A stretch of 64,000 nucleotides of DNA from Stratiolaelaps scimitus. Taxonomy: Eukaryota > Arthropoda > Arachnida > Mesostigmata > Laelapidae. Both the position numbers and the translations under genes were made by a program. Positions within the stretch are counted from its first letter, which is position 1, and each line of letters begins with the position of its first letter. The notes below the pieces were generated by a model. The model searched no databases. It saw only the letters and a list, made by a program, of their open reading frames with translations, and was not told the DNA's origin. Positions 34,640-48,074 of the stretch are shown here, in pieces. The stretch lies in NCBI GenBank assembly GCA_019614645.1, contig JABWDB010000011.1, positions 3,211,501 to 3,275,500 of the forward strand. The letters are read 5' to 3'.

Positions 34640-36600
34640 CCGACTCTCTCTGTCTCTAGTGCAACAGTATTGGGGCGTGATGTTTCTACCACATTAGGTC
34701 ACACGAGGAGGGAGTCGCCGGCCACGGAGTTTTCACAGAGTGATTGCGCTTCTGCAACCGCGCAGCCAGACCAAGCCACGAGGCAAGCCGGAGTTCGGGA
34801 CGCGGGCAGAGCGCTATGGGCTCACCCGGGAACGTGGCGGGGTGGAAAGCATTTCGAAGGAAATGAACAGAAAAAATCGACCACCAACGAAACGAAAACA
34901 GATATTACCTCTCGTCCATATTTGTCTAAAGGTCTCGAAGAACGATCACACCGGCTGGCAGTGGAACATTACCACACTACCTACAGAAGTAAGGGCACCC
35001 CACCCCCCTTCCTATGAGGACGAGATTGCCACCACTTTGTTCCTTGGTCTCCGCTTCGTACGGCTCGTGGGCATTTTGAACGCAACACGAGCGCACACCC
35101 TGACACCGGCAGAACATTCACTACACAAGAAAAAGTATAGGAAGACTATTGACTTCGGCACCCGCCTCTCGTGCCCCTCGTACCTCGGCGCACTACCGGC
35201 CAACAGTTCTAGTGAGATCAGTAGTAGATTTTTGCTGAGCGCCCGGCAAAGAGCGCCCGCCGCTCCGCGTAAGCTCTATCGTATAGTAGGCACTCAATTC
35301 GCCGGCCAGTGTTCTCGACACGCTTGGCAGGCCGAACCGCGTCGACAGTCGCCCGCCACGCGCTCCAGCCAGTATCGCCAATAGGCTAGAGCCTCAGCTT
35401 GTGGCCTACAGCATCGCATTCGTGGACCAGTCGCTCGGACAGGGTGTGACGGACTCCGACGGAGTCCGGCGGACTCCCGGGGACAAGGGGGCTCGGAGAG
35501 AAAAGATTTTCATGGCATTTTAAAACCAGTCGGAACGGGGCTGAATAAACGCAGTTGTTCGAGCGTGATTCGAGCGGATGGAGGTTGCCGCCTGATGCCA
35601 CCGCCTTGGGCTTGTGCAAGGGAAACGCTTTCGGTAGCAGCAGTAGCATTCTCGTAGCAGTGGTAGTCGTGCCACAAGCTTAGGTCGACTCTAGCCTATT
35701 AGCTCGATGGTTGTCGTCATCGATGTCGTCTTGAATGCGAACACGATTCGATTGGTCATGGCTCGCCTTGGGCGCGAGACGGACACACACAGACACGGGC
35801 GGGCCAAGCGACACCCTATCAGAGCAGACTATCCCGATAGAGGAAACGCGTGAACACAAGCCCCAAAGCAAATCACAGACCAACTCAGTGAGAAACAATG
35901 GGCGAGAGAGACAGAGAGAGAGGGGTAAAAGTCCTGGTCACGGGTTAAAAAAGCGCGTCGAAAGTGGCCGGGTCCATTGAAATGCGGTTGGGAGTTTAAA
36001 AAGTTTACACCTAACTTTGTGAGAACGTTCCATACAGGGAAAGCACAGCGCGCTGGAGCGAGCGAGAGAGCGAGAGCGAGCGGACTAGCTTTGAGACTTT
36101 GATCCGGCTGAAGTCGCCGGGAACAGATTCAGTGGGAATCCACTCGATTGCGGCGGCGGCGGCGGGGGCACCGCCGCGCCAGTCACTCCGAACGGATGCT
36201 TGTGTAGATCGGACAGCGGGCTGGCGGGTCAGGCAGGAGGGGTCCAGCGCGGCCACGGTCGGCACATTCTGTCGTGAGCAAGGAACGAGTGTGTGCGGTC
36301 TCGCCATCTGTCGAAGCTAATTATGACATCGCCCAGTCTCGCGTTGTTCCATCGAGCGCCTCATAGTGCACGGTGTTTGCAGTAGTAGTCGACAGAGGCA
36401 GCAAACATACTGCAAAATGACGCCCGGCTGACGATTGATGAAGGTGGTATTTAAACTTGGATAGCTGCTATATTATCAACAGCGGAACGCGTGCCTCGGC
36501 GGCGGCGGCAGCAAAAATGGCCGAGTTCGCCGGCCATTCGACGACAGACGCCCTTGGCTGTGGCCCTCACGCGTCATCTCATCGCTGATTTTTCTACCGA
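34640..36600. other. Stretch without a recognisable gene
   Basis: Frames of up to 214 codons (34740-35384 plus) lack recognisable content. A small palindrome, GGACTCC-GAC-GGAGTCC, lies at 35451-35467. A GGC tract lies at about 36150-36163. Confidence 0.35.
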
Positions 36601-36602
36601 AC

Positions 36603-36627
36603 ATATATATATATATGTATATATATA
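36603..36627. repeat. (TA)n microsatellite
   Basis: Imperfect TA tract with one TG step. Confidence 0.88.
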
Positions 36628-36639
36628 ATCTAGCGTCAC

Positions 36640-39600
36640 TATAAGGCTACTTCTCCGTGTATTTATGCGAGTGTGTTTGCAATCGAAGAAGGCTGGCACG
36701 CGTCGTACGCTGGCATCTCTCTCTACGCCTTTGTGTATCCATTCACACTATTGTACACATATGTATGATGATATGGGCGATCCGTAGCGATTTTGTAAAC
36801 GAAATAGAGCCATTAGGGGGCCTCGAGTATGATCCTGACAACGGGGGCGGGCGGGGCGGGACGGTTCTAGCAGGGAATTCATGGAGCCGTGTCCGCATCA
36901 TTCCACCAGTTAAAGCCAACTTGTTCTATTAGCTGGAGTCGGAGATGCGCGTGCCCAGCATTTACCCCCCCACCACCACACTCCTGCTGCTGCTGTTGTT
37001 GTTGTTGCTAGATTGAGCTGTGGCTTGGGATGGAAGATTCCTCTGTCCGTGCAGTTCGATGTGCGTTCCATCGAGCTCATTGTTAGGCGCAACAACCGCG
37101 AGGATGCTCCAACAGGTTTATGTATGGTGAACTCCCTCAAGCTCCCCGAATAGGAGGCTCGGCTCCCCTCATTGACAAATCGATGTAGACAACAAACGCG
37201 TTACAGCAAACAAAAGATAGCAGATAGCTAATGGAGCTAGTGAGCCTCGCCGTTTGCCACCTGTAGCCAGAGCAGCCGCCGCGATAGACATACGCTGCTG
37301 CATGCGAATTGGTGTGGTCCAACGAGCCGCAATGAGGCGTCCAGCATGAAGCGAAACGCGGGTTGGTCTCCTCTGAGCGTCGGGTGGTTTGACGGACTGA
37401 AGACAGCCAAAGAGGATCTCCTTCAAGTCCATGCCCGCCCCTCGGTTCGCGATGTGCGTTCGATGTGCTTGTTATGTATGGGTGGCAAGCTTGGCCGAGC
37501 CTCGGAGACTTGGACTGACGTCAGGCTGGGGGGTTCCAGCGATGGGGTGTTCGGTCGGCGGTGAATCATCTGCACGCAGTCAGGCGCATCCGAGCCACCA
37601 CCACCGGCGCCGCCACCGCCGCCGTGACAATAGCTGTATGGATCCGCCCTCGCTTGCTCCCGCTCAAAATGTGCACGGTGGCCGATACCCCCCCATCGAG
37701 CATACGGGGGAGGCGGGCAGATGCGAAATGCGTAGACGGTGGACGACGCCAGAAAACTATGAGGGTTCGATGATGACGATGATGATGATTAGGAGCGCAG
37801 GAGCAGAACGGAGCCTTGGCAAAATCGCCCCCAACCCCTCTGCTCGCGAAGGAAAACCCCACAAAAAGAGCCTCCAGCAGTTTTTGGCAGGGCCTCCCCA
37901 ACCTTCTCGACAGCCAGCAGCCAGGCAGAAGTTCTACCACCACCACCACGAATCATTCTCTATCTCTCTCTTTCTCTCTCTCTCTCTCTGCCCGTTCTCT
38001 CTGCCCTCTGACAGATGAATGTCAAGCGCGCGAACGTTTGAACGAACGACTCGGCCCGGCGCGTCTCGGCCCGTGTCGCCGGAAGCCGGTGGCGCACATC
38101 CGTGGATCCGCGCGCGGCGGAGTGTCACCAGCGGGCCAAAGTTTTTCTTGAGATGAACGAAGGACAAAGGCATATTCACGGGCGTCAACAGCCATCGTGG
38201 CCACGTATCAATGAAGTGGAGAATGACAGGGAGCGCATAGGAAGGCAAGCTACCCGCTGGAAGTGTGAGTGATTACTCGTCGGCGAGCGCCTCTCCCCAA
38301 TGCAAGTGTGTCCCCGACGCCCGTCACGTAGTCGCCATCAAGTGGATGGCGGCTACGCGCTCGTGAGAAGCGACTCCGCGGCGTTTTACTGCTAGTTGTG
38401 AAGTATTGAAGTAGCCGAAAACGGCTAGCATGTAGTACCGTGACAACATTCGTGTAGGGCAAATGGGTCGCGAGACGGGCGAGAGGCGTAGACACGTCAC
38501 TGGTGGCAGGTTTCACCTTGTAGTTTTCAGTTTCCAGCTCGGCGATTTGTCAATCTTCAATCAGTCCGATCGGCTGGGGGAGGGGTGGATGTTGCGTTAG
38601 CCGGTGGTTTGATGTAATTTGGCAAAGTATCGCATAGAAGCGGGCGAATTCCCCCCGCAGGGTCCTCTATCTCCCTGAATCGACCTCGGAACCTCGGTAA
38701 AGTGGTTTCGAGTGAGGACGACGACATCTTCCGTCGGCCCGCGAGAGGCCTGTCATCTTTTGCCACGATAGGTTCAAGTTTTCAAATAACCCCATATCTA
38801 AAATCTGAGGCAATCCCCCGCCCGGGATGGTAATCCCGCGGACCCGACATCGAAGACTCAATAGAAGCTGCAATGCGATTGGTTTGATGTTAAGTTGGCT
38901 GCTTCGAACGATTCTCAAAGGAAATGAAATCCGAGAGTTCGGGGTCAAAATTTTTAGTTAAAATTGAATGACGCGAATAGGCGGTTAGGTTACCACCGCG
39001 ACGGGTGGGGTGGTCTGGGGCTGAGGATATAGCAACATGGGCGCGCTGGTGGCTCCTGCCGCTAGCCCCTGAAACAAGTCTGGTGAAATCGGCTGTCTAG
39101 CACAAATAAGCAAGCGTATGCTTCGATCTGTCTACTGTAACACGGAGACAATGGAACGCAAGAGGTGGAGAGGTCTTTCGCCGGCCATCTCCGCCGCTAT
39201 GGTCGGAGCAGGTAGACGAGTCGTCATGGGGAAGACAGACGCGTTCCGAAGGGCTGGCCATTGGGACGAGTCGCGTGGCCATCCGAGGCCAACTTCCTTC
39301 CGAGATTGCTCAGACACCACCTGTATGCCAGCGAAATATTCCTCGTCCACGAACCCGCTCCGCCTTCCATAACCGCCTCCCCCCGCCCCCCCCCTTCCCT
39401 CACACCCACAATCCTAGCGTCGTCGACTGTTGGCAAGCGGGGCCGAGCCTTGGGGCTCTCCAGACGCGATCGTTCTGGTGTTCTGCACGCGGGCTGTCAC
39501 AATTGAACGCATCGGAGTCGGATGAGTCCGACTGGCCGACCGAGGAACAGTCAGCACCAGTTGTACCCGTTTCAGCTAATGCTTTAACGATAGCGTGACC

Positions 39601-40770
39601 TCAGCTCGCACTGAGCTATTGATGATGTGATGCCTCTATGCACTGACATGGCGACGCTGACACGATGGATGCACCTGAGCGAGAGAGACAGCGAACCCGC
39701 ACGCCTTCTCCCTCTAACTATGCCGCCCTATCGGGAGGGACTAACTCGTGTGCTATCGTCTATGACCAGCGCGGTCTTTGTTCCAGTCCCCGCCATTGTA
39801 CGTAGGGCAATAAACCGATGGATCAGAATTCTATTATACTGTAACATTTAATGCGCAGTGTCGAAATTGTGCAGCTTTCGAATGCCGATGAGTAATAAGC
39901 AGTTGTGGATGATTACGTTGACGGGAGAACGTAGAACAGAGAACCGGATACAGATGAAGCTTACATCTGTTGTATGAGGTAGAGATCTAGCCGCCGGGGT
40001 GATTCAGCAGTTGCTGGTCAACGAGTTAGCAGTTTGCCGACAGGGGAGCGGTCATCGATTCTTGTCCTGTTTGTCAAGACCTCGTGGTTCGACGCTGCGA
40101 AATTAGTCCTAAGCAGATGTTGGGATCGCTTTCGTAAAGGTGATCTTTATAAGGCATATATAAATGTGCCGCAAGGTGTGAATGCAGCCCGATGAAGGGA
40201 TCTCAACTTTCCCGACGGTGCGGTCTCAGCGTCGGCTCGCCTGAAAGTCAGCGCATTTTTCCGGCATTCGACACGCAGGTCTGCGTGACAAACCCCATGG
40301 GGTAGTGACTTAATTATTAAATTGATACGTATCGCAGGCTTCTTGACATAACGCTATTTTGGGGTAATCCGTGCCAATCCTCTGGCTTTCTGCTCATAAC
40401 ATTGACAGTCAACCGAACAGCTCGTTATATAGGTCGACTTTACAATTAATTAGTTGCAACATAGCACTTTACTATTCTTCTTCTTTTTCACTATTTTTTC
40501 TATCTCAAAAAGCCACTTGCCTTCACCTTTAGTGAAAACTCTTCCCATTAGATCAAACGATTCTTCATTTAGAAGCATCAAAAACACCGAAACACAAATT
40601 TTATTTCAATTTCGCTTCAAGCTCTCCCACACAACCTGCAAAACGGTTGACCCCAGGCACTAAGCCACTTCCTATTTCTGTGACAGGCGACAACAGCCTC
40701 GTCGGCACAGTTAACGGTTCTTCTCCGACGTTAGATACACGCGGTGTAGCCTAAACGGTCTCGGGCGTTT
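36640..40770. other. Stretch without a recognisable gene
   Basis: Overlapping frames of up to 195 codons (37431-38018 plus) carry His-, Arg- and Ser-rich low-complexity made by ACC, GAT and CT repeats, including a CT tract at 37957-37989. From 39860 to 40450 no frame is seen. TATATAAATGTGC at about 40157-40169 resembles a TATA box, but no exon follows. Confidence 0.35.
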
Positions 40771-40772
40771 GT

Positions 40773-40793
40773 GTATATATATATATATATATG
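40773..40793. repeat. (TA)n microsatellite
   Basis: Ten TA units followed by TGTGTG. Confidence 0.9.
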
Positions 40794-40799
40794 TGTGCA

Positions 40800-43080
40800 T
40801 ACACAACTCCTCCATCATGTACATCTATCCAATGCGTCTTGTCTCTTCAGTCTTCAGTGAGCGTAACCACGTGGCCGTAATCTCTTCCACAAACCAGCTC
40901 GCCTCCTCTATTGTCGACGTTGTATTTGCCCAGTTAGGCAGACGAGCACTTAGATGCACACGATCCTGCATGCGCACGCCTGTTACCGCGCGCCCGTACA
41001 GGTTACGGCAGCGAATCTTGGGCGTGAGCAGATCGACGCTGCTCGTTCGTCTGTTGGCTCGTTCGACGGCCAGCACCCCGCTCGCTACCCTGCCCCCCCC
41101 TCCCCGTTCAGCGAGCATCTTCTCGGCCGAACCTTGTGGGACGCCGCGTCGATATGAACTTGATAAGCAGCGCCAGGTCATCAGACGGGAATAGTCCACG
41201 GAGGAGCAGCCGTCGACGGGGATTGCTCTTGTGGGGGCGGGACGGTTAAGGGAGGGCGAGCTTGGTATTATAGCATACAGCAGCCACATCCAGTTACTCG
41301 CCTGCTCGCTGCTAGCTGAGGGGCACCCGTCGTCATCGACAATTGGCCTATAGACCGAGCGATCGGCTGACGGCCAGGTGCGATGTGAGATCGTGGCGAT
41401 CGCTGTGGCCGCTGTGGTGCGACGCGGCCGGCCGGCCGCGCCACTCGCTCGCGGTTCCAGCGACAAACACGATGAGGACACTACTAGCGTAGCCCTAGTC
41501 CCAATATTATAACTACCATACCATATCGTGTAGTATTGTCGTACTGCGGCGTTGGCCGCGCCCGCTGATAGCAGCACAGAGCAGCAGCTACCGCCGCCGC
41601 GGCGCTGATAGTTTGGACAATACACCCCCCACCAACGCCCCAGCATGACGCGTTTCGCCGCGCCGCCACCGCGTACAAACACATCCACACAGCATTGGTC
41701 TGGTGTGGTCGACCTCTGTCGTGAGTGGCTGACGAGCCTGCGCCGCCACGGTCGACAGTTAACAGGAGAGACACGAGTATCAAGCCAGGACGAGCGGCGA
41801 GAGACGGGTCAAGCTGAGCGTGCTGATGTGCCCACAGTGTCTACGCGTTATCGTGTGCGCTACTCATGTCCGCTGTGCAGCAGTTAGTGAAGAGGCGGGC
41901 CGGGGCGGCGTTTGGTTGGGGGTCTACCCTCCTCGCTTGGTCCAGCACACACTCGATCGCTTGTGTGCACTCGAGGGTAGCAAGTGGAGCGAGCTTTGGC
42001 TGGCGTGCAGTGCCGTCTACTGTCCATGCTATTATACACTACCGAGGCTACGCGGACACTTCTGTCGCTCTCTATCTCTCGCTTGTCTCTCTCTCTCTCT
42101 CCGCAGATGATGTGATGGTCCATCGTTATGGCTCAGGCGTTATGTCGGCCGGCGTTTTAGCCCGTTCTCTCGGTGATTCGTCGTCGCGCTGGTTCCACCG
42201 TGGTTGAGAGTGTGCTGTCCATGGTGACGGGTCGGGCGGACCAATTCGCCACTGGCGCGGCTCCCGCCGGCGCGAAGAAGCGAGCCAGTCAAGCAGGGAA
42301 ATGCGGTTCGTCATTCACACCACACAGGCGCACACACGAACACGTCGACACAGGCGGTGTGGTCGACTAGACGGAGGCTTTGGGCCTTGACTACAGTTAA
42401 CTAAATAGAGCGGGCGCAGGTTGTCTCTCTCTCTCTCGCTCACCCCCGTCTCTATCTCCGGCTGGCGGCACCGAGGACGATCCTGGGCCCGGCACCACCG
42501 CTGCCGCCGCCGCCGCAGCCGATGCGCTAAATCTAGCCAGTCCGCCTATGCGAGTTCAGTCACCTCCACAGGTGTTCAGCTAGTAACAGCAGCAGCAGCA
42601 GCAGCAACAAGAAAAAAGAAAAAGCAAGAGACGATATAAACGCTAAACGCGGATCCATCACGGATTCGTCCGCTTCTTGAGACAGCCATCGGCGGAGAAT
42701 ACACAGGGAGTGTATGAGAGCGAGTCAGAGAGCGATACAACGAGTCGAGGAGCGTTCGGACTGGCCTATCCTCCTCGGGCAGTGCGCCTGTCACAGTTAG
42801 GGGCGGCAGTGTGGACGAGCGGCGAGTGGTGAACAGTATCGCCGCGAAGCGGCTGCCGAGTAGCGTCGTAGCAAGTCGACAAGCCTTGGACCTCGGCGCC
42901 AGGCAGAGGCGACCAGAGCTGAACGTTGGGTGTTGCAAAGGCAGTAACCAGTTGAAGGGGGCGAGGAGCGGGGGTGATGGGGTGCGCCCCGGGGGCGGGA
43001 TGACCGTGGGGGTATCAACGTGTCGGCTGTGGTCAACCAAACGCCTCGCTACGTATGCGCACTTCGGGTTCAATTAATCG
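40800..43080. other. CpG-rich stretch with open frames, no recognised gene
   Basis: The longest frame is 287 codons on the minus strand (40825-41688), Ser-, Arg- and Gly-rich with no domain. Opposing frames are open as well, as expected in stop-poor CpG-rich DNA. CT tracts lie at 42091-42103 and 42424-42441, and a CAG tract at 42586-42606. Confidence 0.3.
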
Positions 43081-43084
43081 TTGC

Positions 43085-44160
43085 TTATCGTTGGAGAGAT
43101 GATAACGATCGGGTGATGGGTCGTGGTGGAATTCTGGGAAGAAGCAGAGATTGCAAACGGGGCTGTAGGAGGGGTCTTGGAAAATATTGTGTTGATCTGA
43201 TTATGAATATTGATAATAATGAATCATGATAATACGATAACAACGATGATGGCGGTTGCCTTAATGTATAGGATTGTAATACCTGTATAGGGAGAGATGC
43301 GATATTTTTGAAGTATTTACAATTGGTGTTGGGTTGTCTCTCATCGGTTTGGCTGTTGAGGTCGTACTGATGAGGTGCGGGTAGTGCACGAAGCTGGAAA
43401 TTTTCACAGGTTAGATTCGAGGTCGGCAGATTTCTGCGTGTGTAAACATTGTTTATAGTTCAACGCGTAATCATTTCGACTATCGCGAATTATGCTGGAA
43501 GCTAATAACCGTGGTGATCCTGGGAAAACATAGGTACTCGCTATGGCAAGCTCGTTAGCTTGATGTTACCAGTGCGCGTAGCAGCTAAGAGTTTCCCGGG
43601 AACGAATTTCATATTTAATCTTAGTGAATTTCGTATTCATCAGGAAACATCTTGTTTCCGAAAAACAGATGTACATAGATCTATATTGTGAAATAGGATT
43701 CCACAGATTCCGACGTCATTCGAGCTAAAATCCCTATATGTTTAACTTGGATGTACCTCTTGCTAAATAGATTTTACCGGCAAATTTTAGCTCTTTCAAA
43801 TTGATTGCATTTGATTGCTCCGGGAACTTCGTCGACGTCCGGGTTCGATGCCATGCAGGATAACTTATGTTCATTCGAAATAGCATCCTACGGTGATGTT
43901 ATTTTTCAGCAAAAACAAGCACTGCCTCACCCATCATCCGTGAGTAAATTCAAACGTAATAGTACGTGCATGGTAATGGGGGCAATACAGAATAGGGGGG
44001 TTTCTGCCCAAAACGAAGAAAAAACCCTTACGAAGAAGCCTATAACGCGCGCAGTTCCGCTGCGTGCTGCCTGCCCGAGCGGCTGTTACGAAAACGGTAC
44101 CACCACCGCCACCACCCGACAATCTGTCCTGGCCATCTGACCTATAACAGACAACAACCA
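43085..44160. other. AT-richer gene-free stretch
   Basis: No recognisable gene. A perfect B-box match, GGTTCGATGCC, sits at 43842-43852 without an A box upstream. A 111-codon frame at 43805-44140 (+) is not recognised. Confidence 0.4.
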
Positions 44161-44161
44161 T

Positions 44162-44950
44162 ATGAGATCAGCCGGGGTTGTTCTTGTTGTCAGCGCCCTT
44201 AGGTCGGAGTCCGGACGACATTCTCGAAGGCATGGCCACCTCCTCCGCCTGAAGTCGATGCACAGCCGCGCGCCCGAACCTCGATGGCTTTCACCCGATG
44301 GCTTTATGACTTTAGGGTCTGCATCGACCGGGAGCAGCGTTCTTCGCCTACTAAACAACATGTTCAGACGTTGGCGGAAACAACGTCGCCAGGCAGATAA
44401 CGAACAGCTGAAGCAATGCGAGACTGGCAATGCCGTGTTGTCACTAGCAGTGGTGCTGCCCGTAACGCTCGACCCTTGGCAATTCCTCGAAGGCACCGAC
44501 CGCTCCGCGGCATGACCCCCATTTGCCCTTGGGGTGGTATGGGTGCGATGCCACCCTTCTTTGAATCTCTTCCATTCCCGGTCGAGTTGAATGTCTCCAC
44601 TTTTGGCCTACCGTTCGCCTGTGCGAGTCCCCAGTTCCTTGTGCGACCGACAGGGCCGGCCAGGTCGGCCGAGGCGGATTTCGGCCGAGTTTCATGTCAA
44701 TGATCTCGCGGTATGGCCGACGCCAACATGAAGATTTGTGCTTGATTCCACCGATGCTCGCCGCCACACGGCCCCGTTGACACTTCTGATGTTCGGGGCA
44801 GGGCATCGCCGTTCGACCCCCGGCTTCGGCGAGCTTCTGGTGGCGGGCACCAGTCGCGCTGTCGGCGCCCAGTCGCTCTGAGACGCTAGTCACTCGCGCA
44901 GAGGGCACACAACGATGTAAGTAATGTTGATTTAAATTTATAATGCTCAC
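44162..44950. other. Region open on both strands, coding status unresolved
   Basis: Plus frames at 44162-44515 (117 codons) and 44416-44703 and minus frames at 44086-44496 and 44444-44950 (168 codons) overlap. The plus frame at 44162 holds the basic helix-like LLNNMFRRWRKQRRQ. A minus frame around 44690-44510 reads as a hydrophilic, Gly/Lys-rich segment. A donor-like GAT|GTAAGT lies at 44913 (+). No domain is recognised, so strand and frame cannot be chosen. Confidence 0.18.
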
Positions 44951-46260
44951 CCATCCAAGCCATTACTGCACCACTCGTCACTGATCATGGGACCGAACGA
45001 CGTCCGACTACCGTCAGTCCTCCGTGACTCCGGGTGATGCGGTAGCCAGCCCTGAACGAACGCCGTTTAGGCCCTTGTCACTTGTTGTCGGGTGACATGT
45101 TTACAGCGCTAGCGACGCAGCCGGCTGGCGGCCAAACGAGATCACCGTTGTCGCTCTCGTTGTTGGCTCACCAATGCTTTGCTCCCGATGTGGGGCCGAT
45201 AATGCTCAAAGGCGAGACAACGAACGAAAGTATGTCTCGTCCGATCGACCCAAGGCTGTGCCTTAGCGAGCAAGTGTACGGGCGTTGAGTGCCACCTAAG
45301 TGGATTGTAGCCGAGACGCTCTGTGCTGTAGCCGCGACAGTTCAAATCATGCTGCTTCCGTCACTCCGCTGGTTGTCATTGTTGTTGTAGCTGTTGCTGT
45401 TGTTATTGTTGTTGTTGCTGTGGTTGTTGTTGCTGCCGCGATCGCCGTGTGTCTGTGAGTGTTGAGATGTCCAGCAGCGGCGGCATTGGGTGGCGGGTCC
45501 TCAAATTTAAACTCAACGACGATGAGTCGACTCGTCCCGACTCTTGAACATTCGGGAGTAAATCCTATTTGCGAAAATTGGTGGTGGAGCTGCCGGCTAC
45601 GTACTACACATACATACACACACACACACATACATAGATCGAGCTGGCTGAGAGAGGTAGGCCGCTGAAAGCCAGGACAAGCAGATATACATACAAGCGC
45701 AACGAAGCACCAGGTCACCCGCGCCGTTCTCGGTCGAATCTGGAAATTGTGGAGCGCACACGCCCAGATTCACGACCATAGAACACAAGCTATGTAAGGA
45801 ACTAAACAACTGTGGTGACGCACCTCGGCGAGGATATACTCGTGTTGGCTATGGAGTATAGCGCAGGTGAAGTAGGCCATGGCGCGACTAAGTTTGTCAA
45901 CAATAACAACAACACTTACCACTTGGCAACTGCCAAGCTGCAGCGGTGGTGCTAATATTTGCATTTAGGTTTTCGTTCGGTATACTTGGTCAACTTGCTG
46001 AATAGGCTCTCGTAGCGGTACGAAGGCGGTACACGGTGCTGACAAAAGATACTGATTGCATGAATGATTCTGACGGTAACAGGTGTCATTTGTACAAACG
46101 AACGGGAAAAGAGTTAAATCGATTTTTCTGAGGAATCTCCACCCTACCATATATGTAACTTGCGTACGAATCTGCCGAAAAACGCCACCAGGTAGTAAGT
46201 ATCGTGCTGATGGGTCTCGGGTTGAGCAATAAAAGTCGCGGCGGATACGATTTCCCACCG
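44951..46260. other. Stretch without a recognisable gene
   Basis: GTT/GTTGCT-rich repeats occupy about 45362-45440 and a CA tract 45607-45635. On the minus strand ATG at about 45964 opens MQILAPPLQLGSCQV and meets a donor-like GTAAGT near 45917; this is another uncertain start-plus-donor pair. Confidence 0.3.
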
Positions 46261-46261
46261 C

Positions 46262-46335
46262 GTCGTTGAACCAATCTCGGTCAATACATGTATATGAGCA
46301 AGACTCAAGTCATCAGTCTAGCTGACCACTCATCA
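46262..46335 (-). repeat. Possible tRNA-like SINE head remnant
   Basis: On the minus strand a near-consensus B box, GGTTCAACGAC (46262-46272), is preceded by an anticodon-arm-like AGACT..AGTCT stem and, further upstream, by GATGAGTGGTCAGC, which recalls a D-arm. The arrangement is tRNA-like, but the A box is poor and no tail or duplication was seen. Confidence 0.22.
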
Positions 46336-46339
46336 CCGT

Positions 46340-46900
46340 AGAGGAGAAATCGGCTAGTTTCGCCTGCGTCGCCATCGAGAACGTTGGCAACACCCAAAGT
46401 GCTATCTGCTTCATAGGCCAAAGCCCAATGCAATGTCAAGCCTTCGTCTACACATCGCTCTACTCGCGATGGAGCTCTATTCAACATGAAAACAGATGGC
46501 CTAGCGTGCTTTCGTCGACATAGGCTCACGAGGACAAACAGGCCACATTGACATCGACTACTGAGACCACTGAGGTCAGCTGTGCGTTCTATTGTATAAT
46601 ATTCGACTATTTTTACAATAGTGTACTACAAGACGACATATATCTGTTATGGTACGATGCAGCATATAAGTGGGAAAATTTGTCCAAAAGGTGGCTAGTC
46701 ACTGCCTATCAGTGACTGGTGTCCCAAATGGTCGACGAGCGGCGGCCGAACGCGGGGCGGGGTTCGCCATCGTGAACAAGCTATCTGACAGTCCCGTGAC
46801 ACTGTGAAGAAGTGGAGTTGGCTTTCAGTGCGCGCGATTAGCAAGGGATCAGCGCTATGAAGCCGGCTATGGCGCGATATTGCTTATAGAATAGAATTGA
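46340..46900. other. Stretch without a recognisable gene
   Basis: A 74-codon minus frame (46305-46529) overlaps the tRNA-like remnant and is not recognised. The rest shows nothing. Confidence 0.4.
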
Positions 46901-46904
46901 ATAG

Positions 46905-46955
46905 ATCTCTCTCTCTCTCTCCCCGCTCTCTCTCTCTCACCCCCGCTCTCTCTCT
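46905..46955. repeat. (CT)n microsatellite, interrupted
   Basis: Three CT blocks separated by CCCCG. Confidence 0.9.
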
Positions 46956-47029
46956 GGGTTTACATTTATTCGCTCGGTGAATTAGGGGGTTCGCTTTCGT
47001 TAACCTCATCGTGCATCGTGCACCGGTTA

Positions 47030-47042
47030 CCCCCCCCCCCCC
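47030..47042. repeat. Poly(C) run, 13 bases
   Basis: Uninterrupted C13. Confidence 0.95.
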
Positions 47043-47189
47043 AGTCGACCTCGTGAAGTAGTCGCAGCTTTCACCAGCTTGTTGATTCGCTTGCTCGCCT
47101 TCTCTGCGCACCCCACACCGCCATCGGGATCGCCCTCAGCGACGGCAACAGCAGCATCGTCCTCATGTATAGCTTTCAGCGCCGTTTGC

Positions 47190-47412
47190 CGTCGTTGTTG
47201 CTGTTGTTGTTGTTGTTGTAGACATTGTCATCTCATGGTTGTAGCCTAGATCTGCTAGTAAATATACTGTTGATGTAATGAACAACTACGAGCAAACTAC
47301 CGATGGGAGGGAAGCAGGCCGTCGGCAGAGGCCAATACCGGCGAGCCAAATTCATTTTGTTCATTTGCTGGCTACGTTCACGATGCCATCACGGTGGTGG
47401 TGGTGGTGGCAG
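47190..47412. repeat. (TTG)n and (GGT)n microsatellites
   Basis: A TTG tract at about 47191-47219 and a GGT tract at about 47394-47412. Confidence 0.85.
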
Positions 47413-48060
47413 TGAGGGCGGCGGCGGCAGGCCAGTCAGAGACGACATCGCCGATCGAGCGGGCGGATCAGACCGGAGAACGGATCGGTCGAACAGAAAG
47501 CCAGCCGATAGATATCGTGGGCGATCATCACTACTGGCACCGAGCATCGTTGGGTCCTAGAACTGGGTCGGGGCAGCCGTCGCGGTACTGGGTTTCCGTG
47601 CGCGTGGCCATTAGTCCACGGCTACTGCCGTTCTCTGCGGCGGATACGACGACGCCAGAACAAGCAACCGCGGGACGAAAGTTGACCGCCATCGTCTGTC
47701 GGCGGCTGGCTGCTGTCGACGCGCCGGCCGCTCAGACGCGCCCGGGGACATCCAGCGGATGGAAGTGCTGGTGCCGCCCTGGACGCTGCTGAGATACGGG
47801 AAGATAAGGTGATGCAGTAATATGCTGTAGACTGTAGCGGCAACAATATTTGTACCGGTAGACGGAATGGTGGTACTTTGTGGCAGTGCTGTGCAGCCCA
47901 AGGGCTTTCGGTATCAGCCGCCAGCCGTGATGGATTTCGATGAGTCTACTTAGCCTAGGTCCGCTCGCTGCCGCGTGGGTGGAGACGAACCCGGGGGAGG
48001 AGGAGTGGTTTTGAGTTACACACGACTAGAAGGACGAGTGCACTGTTTGGGGGTGCGAGA
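47413..48060. other. Stretch without a recognisable gene
   Basis: Overlapping frames of 74-132 codons on both strands, none recognised. Confidence 0.35.
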
Positions 48061-48074
48061 CGTTCGTCCGCAGT

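Noticed and set aside
40825..41688. 287-codon minus-strand frame
   Set aside because: Ser/Arg/Gly-rich without any domain. Opposing frames are equally open and the composition explains the length.
43842..43852. Perfect B box GGTTCGATGCC
   Set aside because: No A box or tRNA-like arm upstream.
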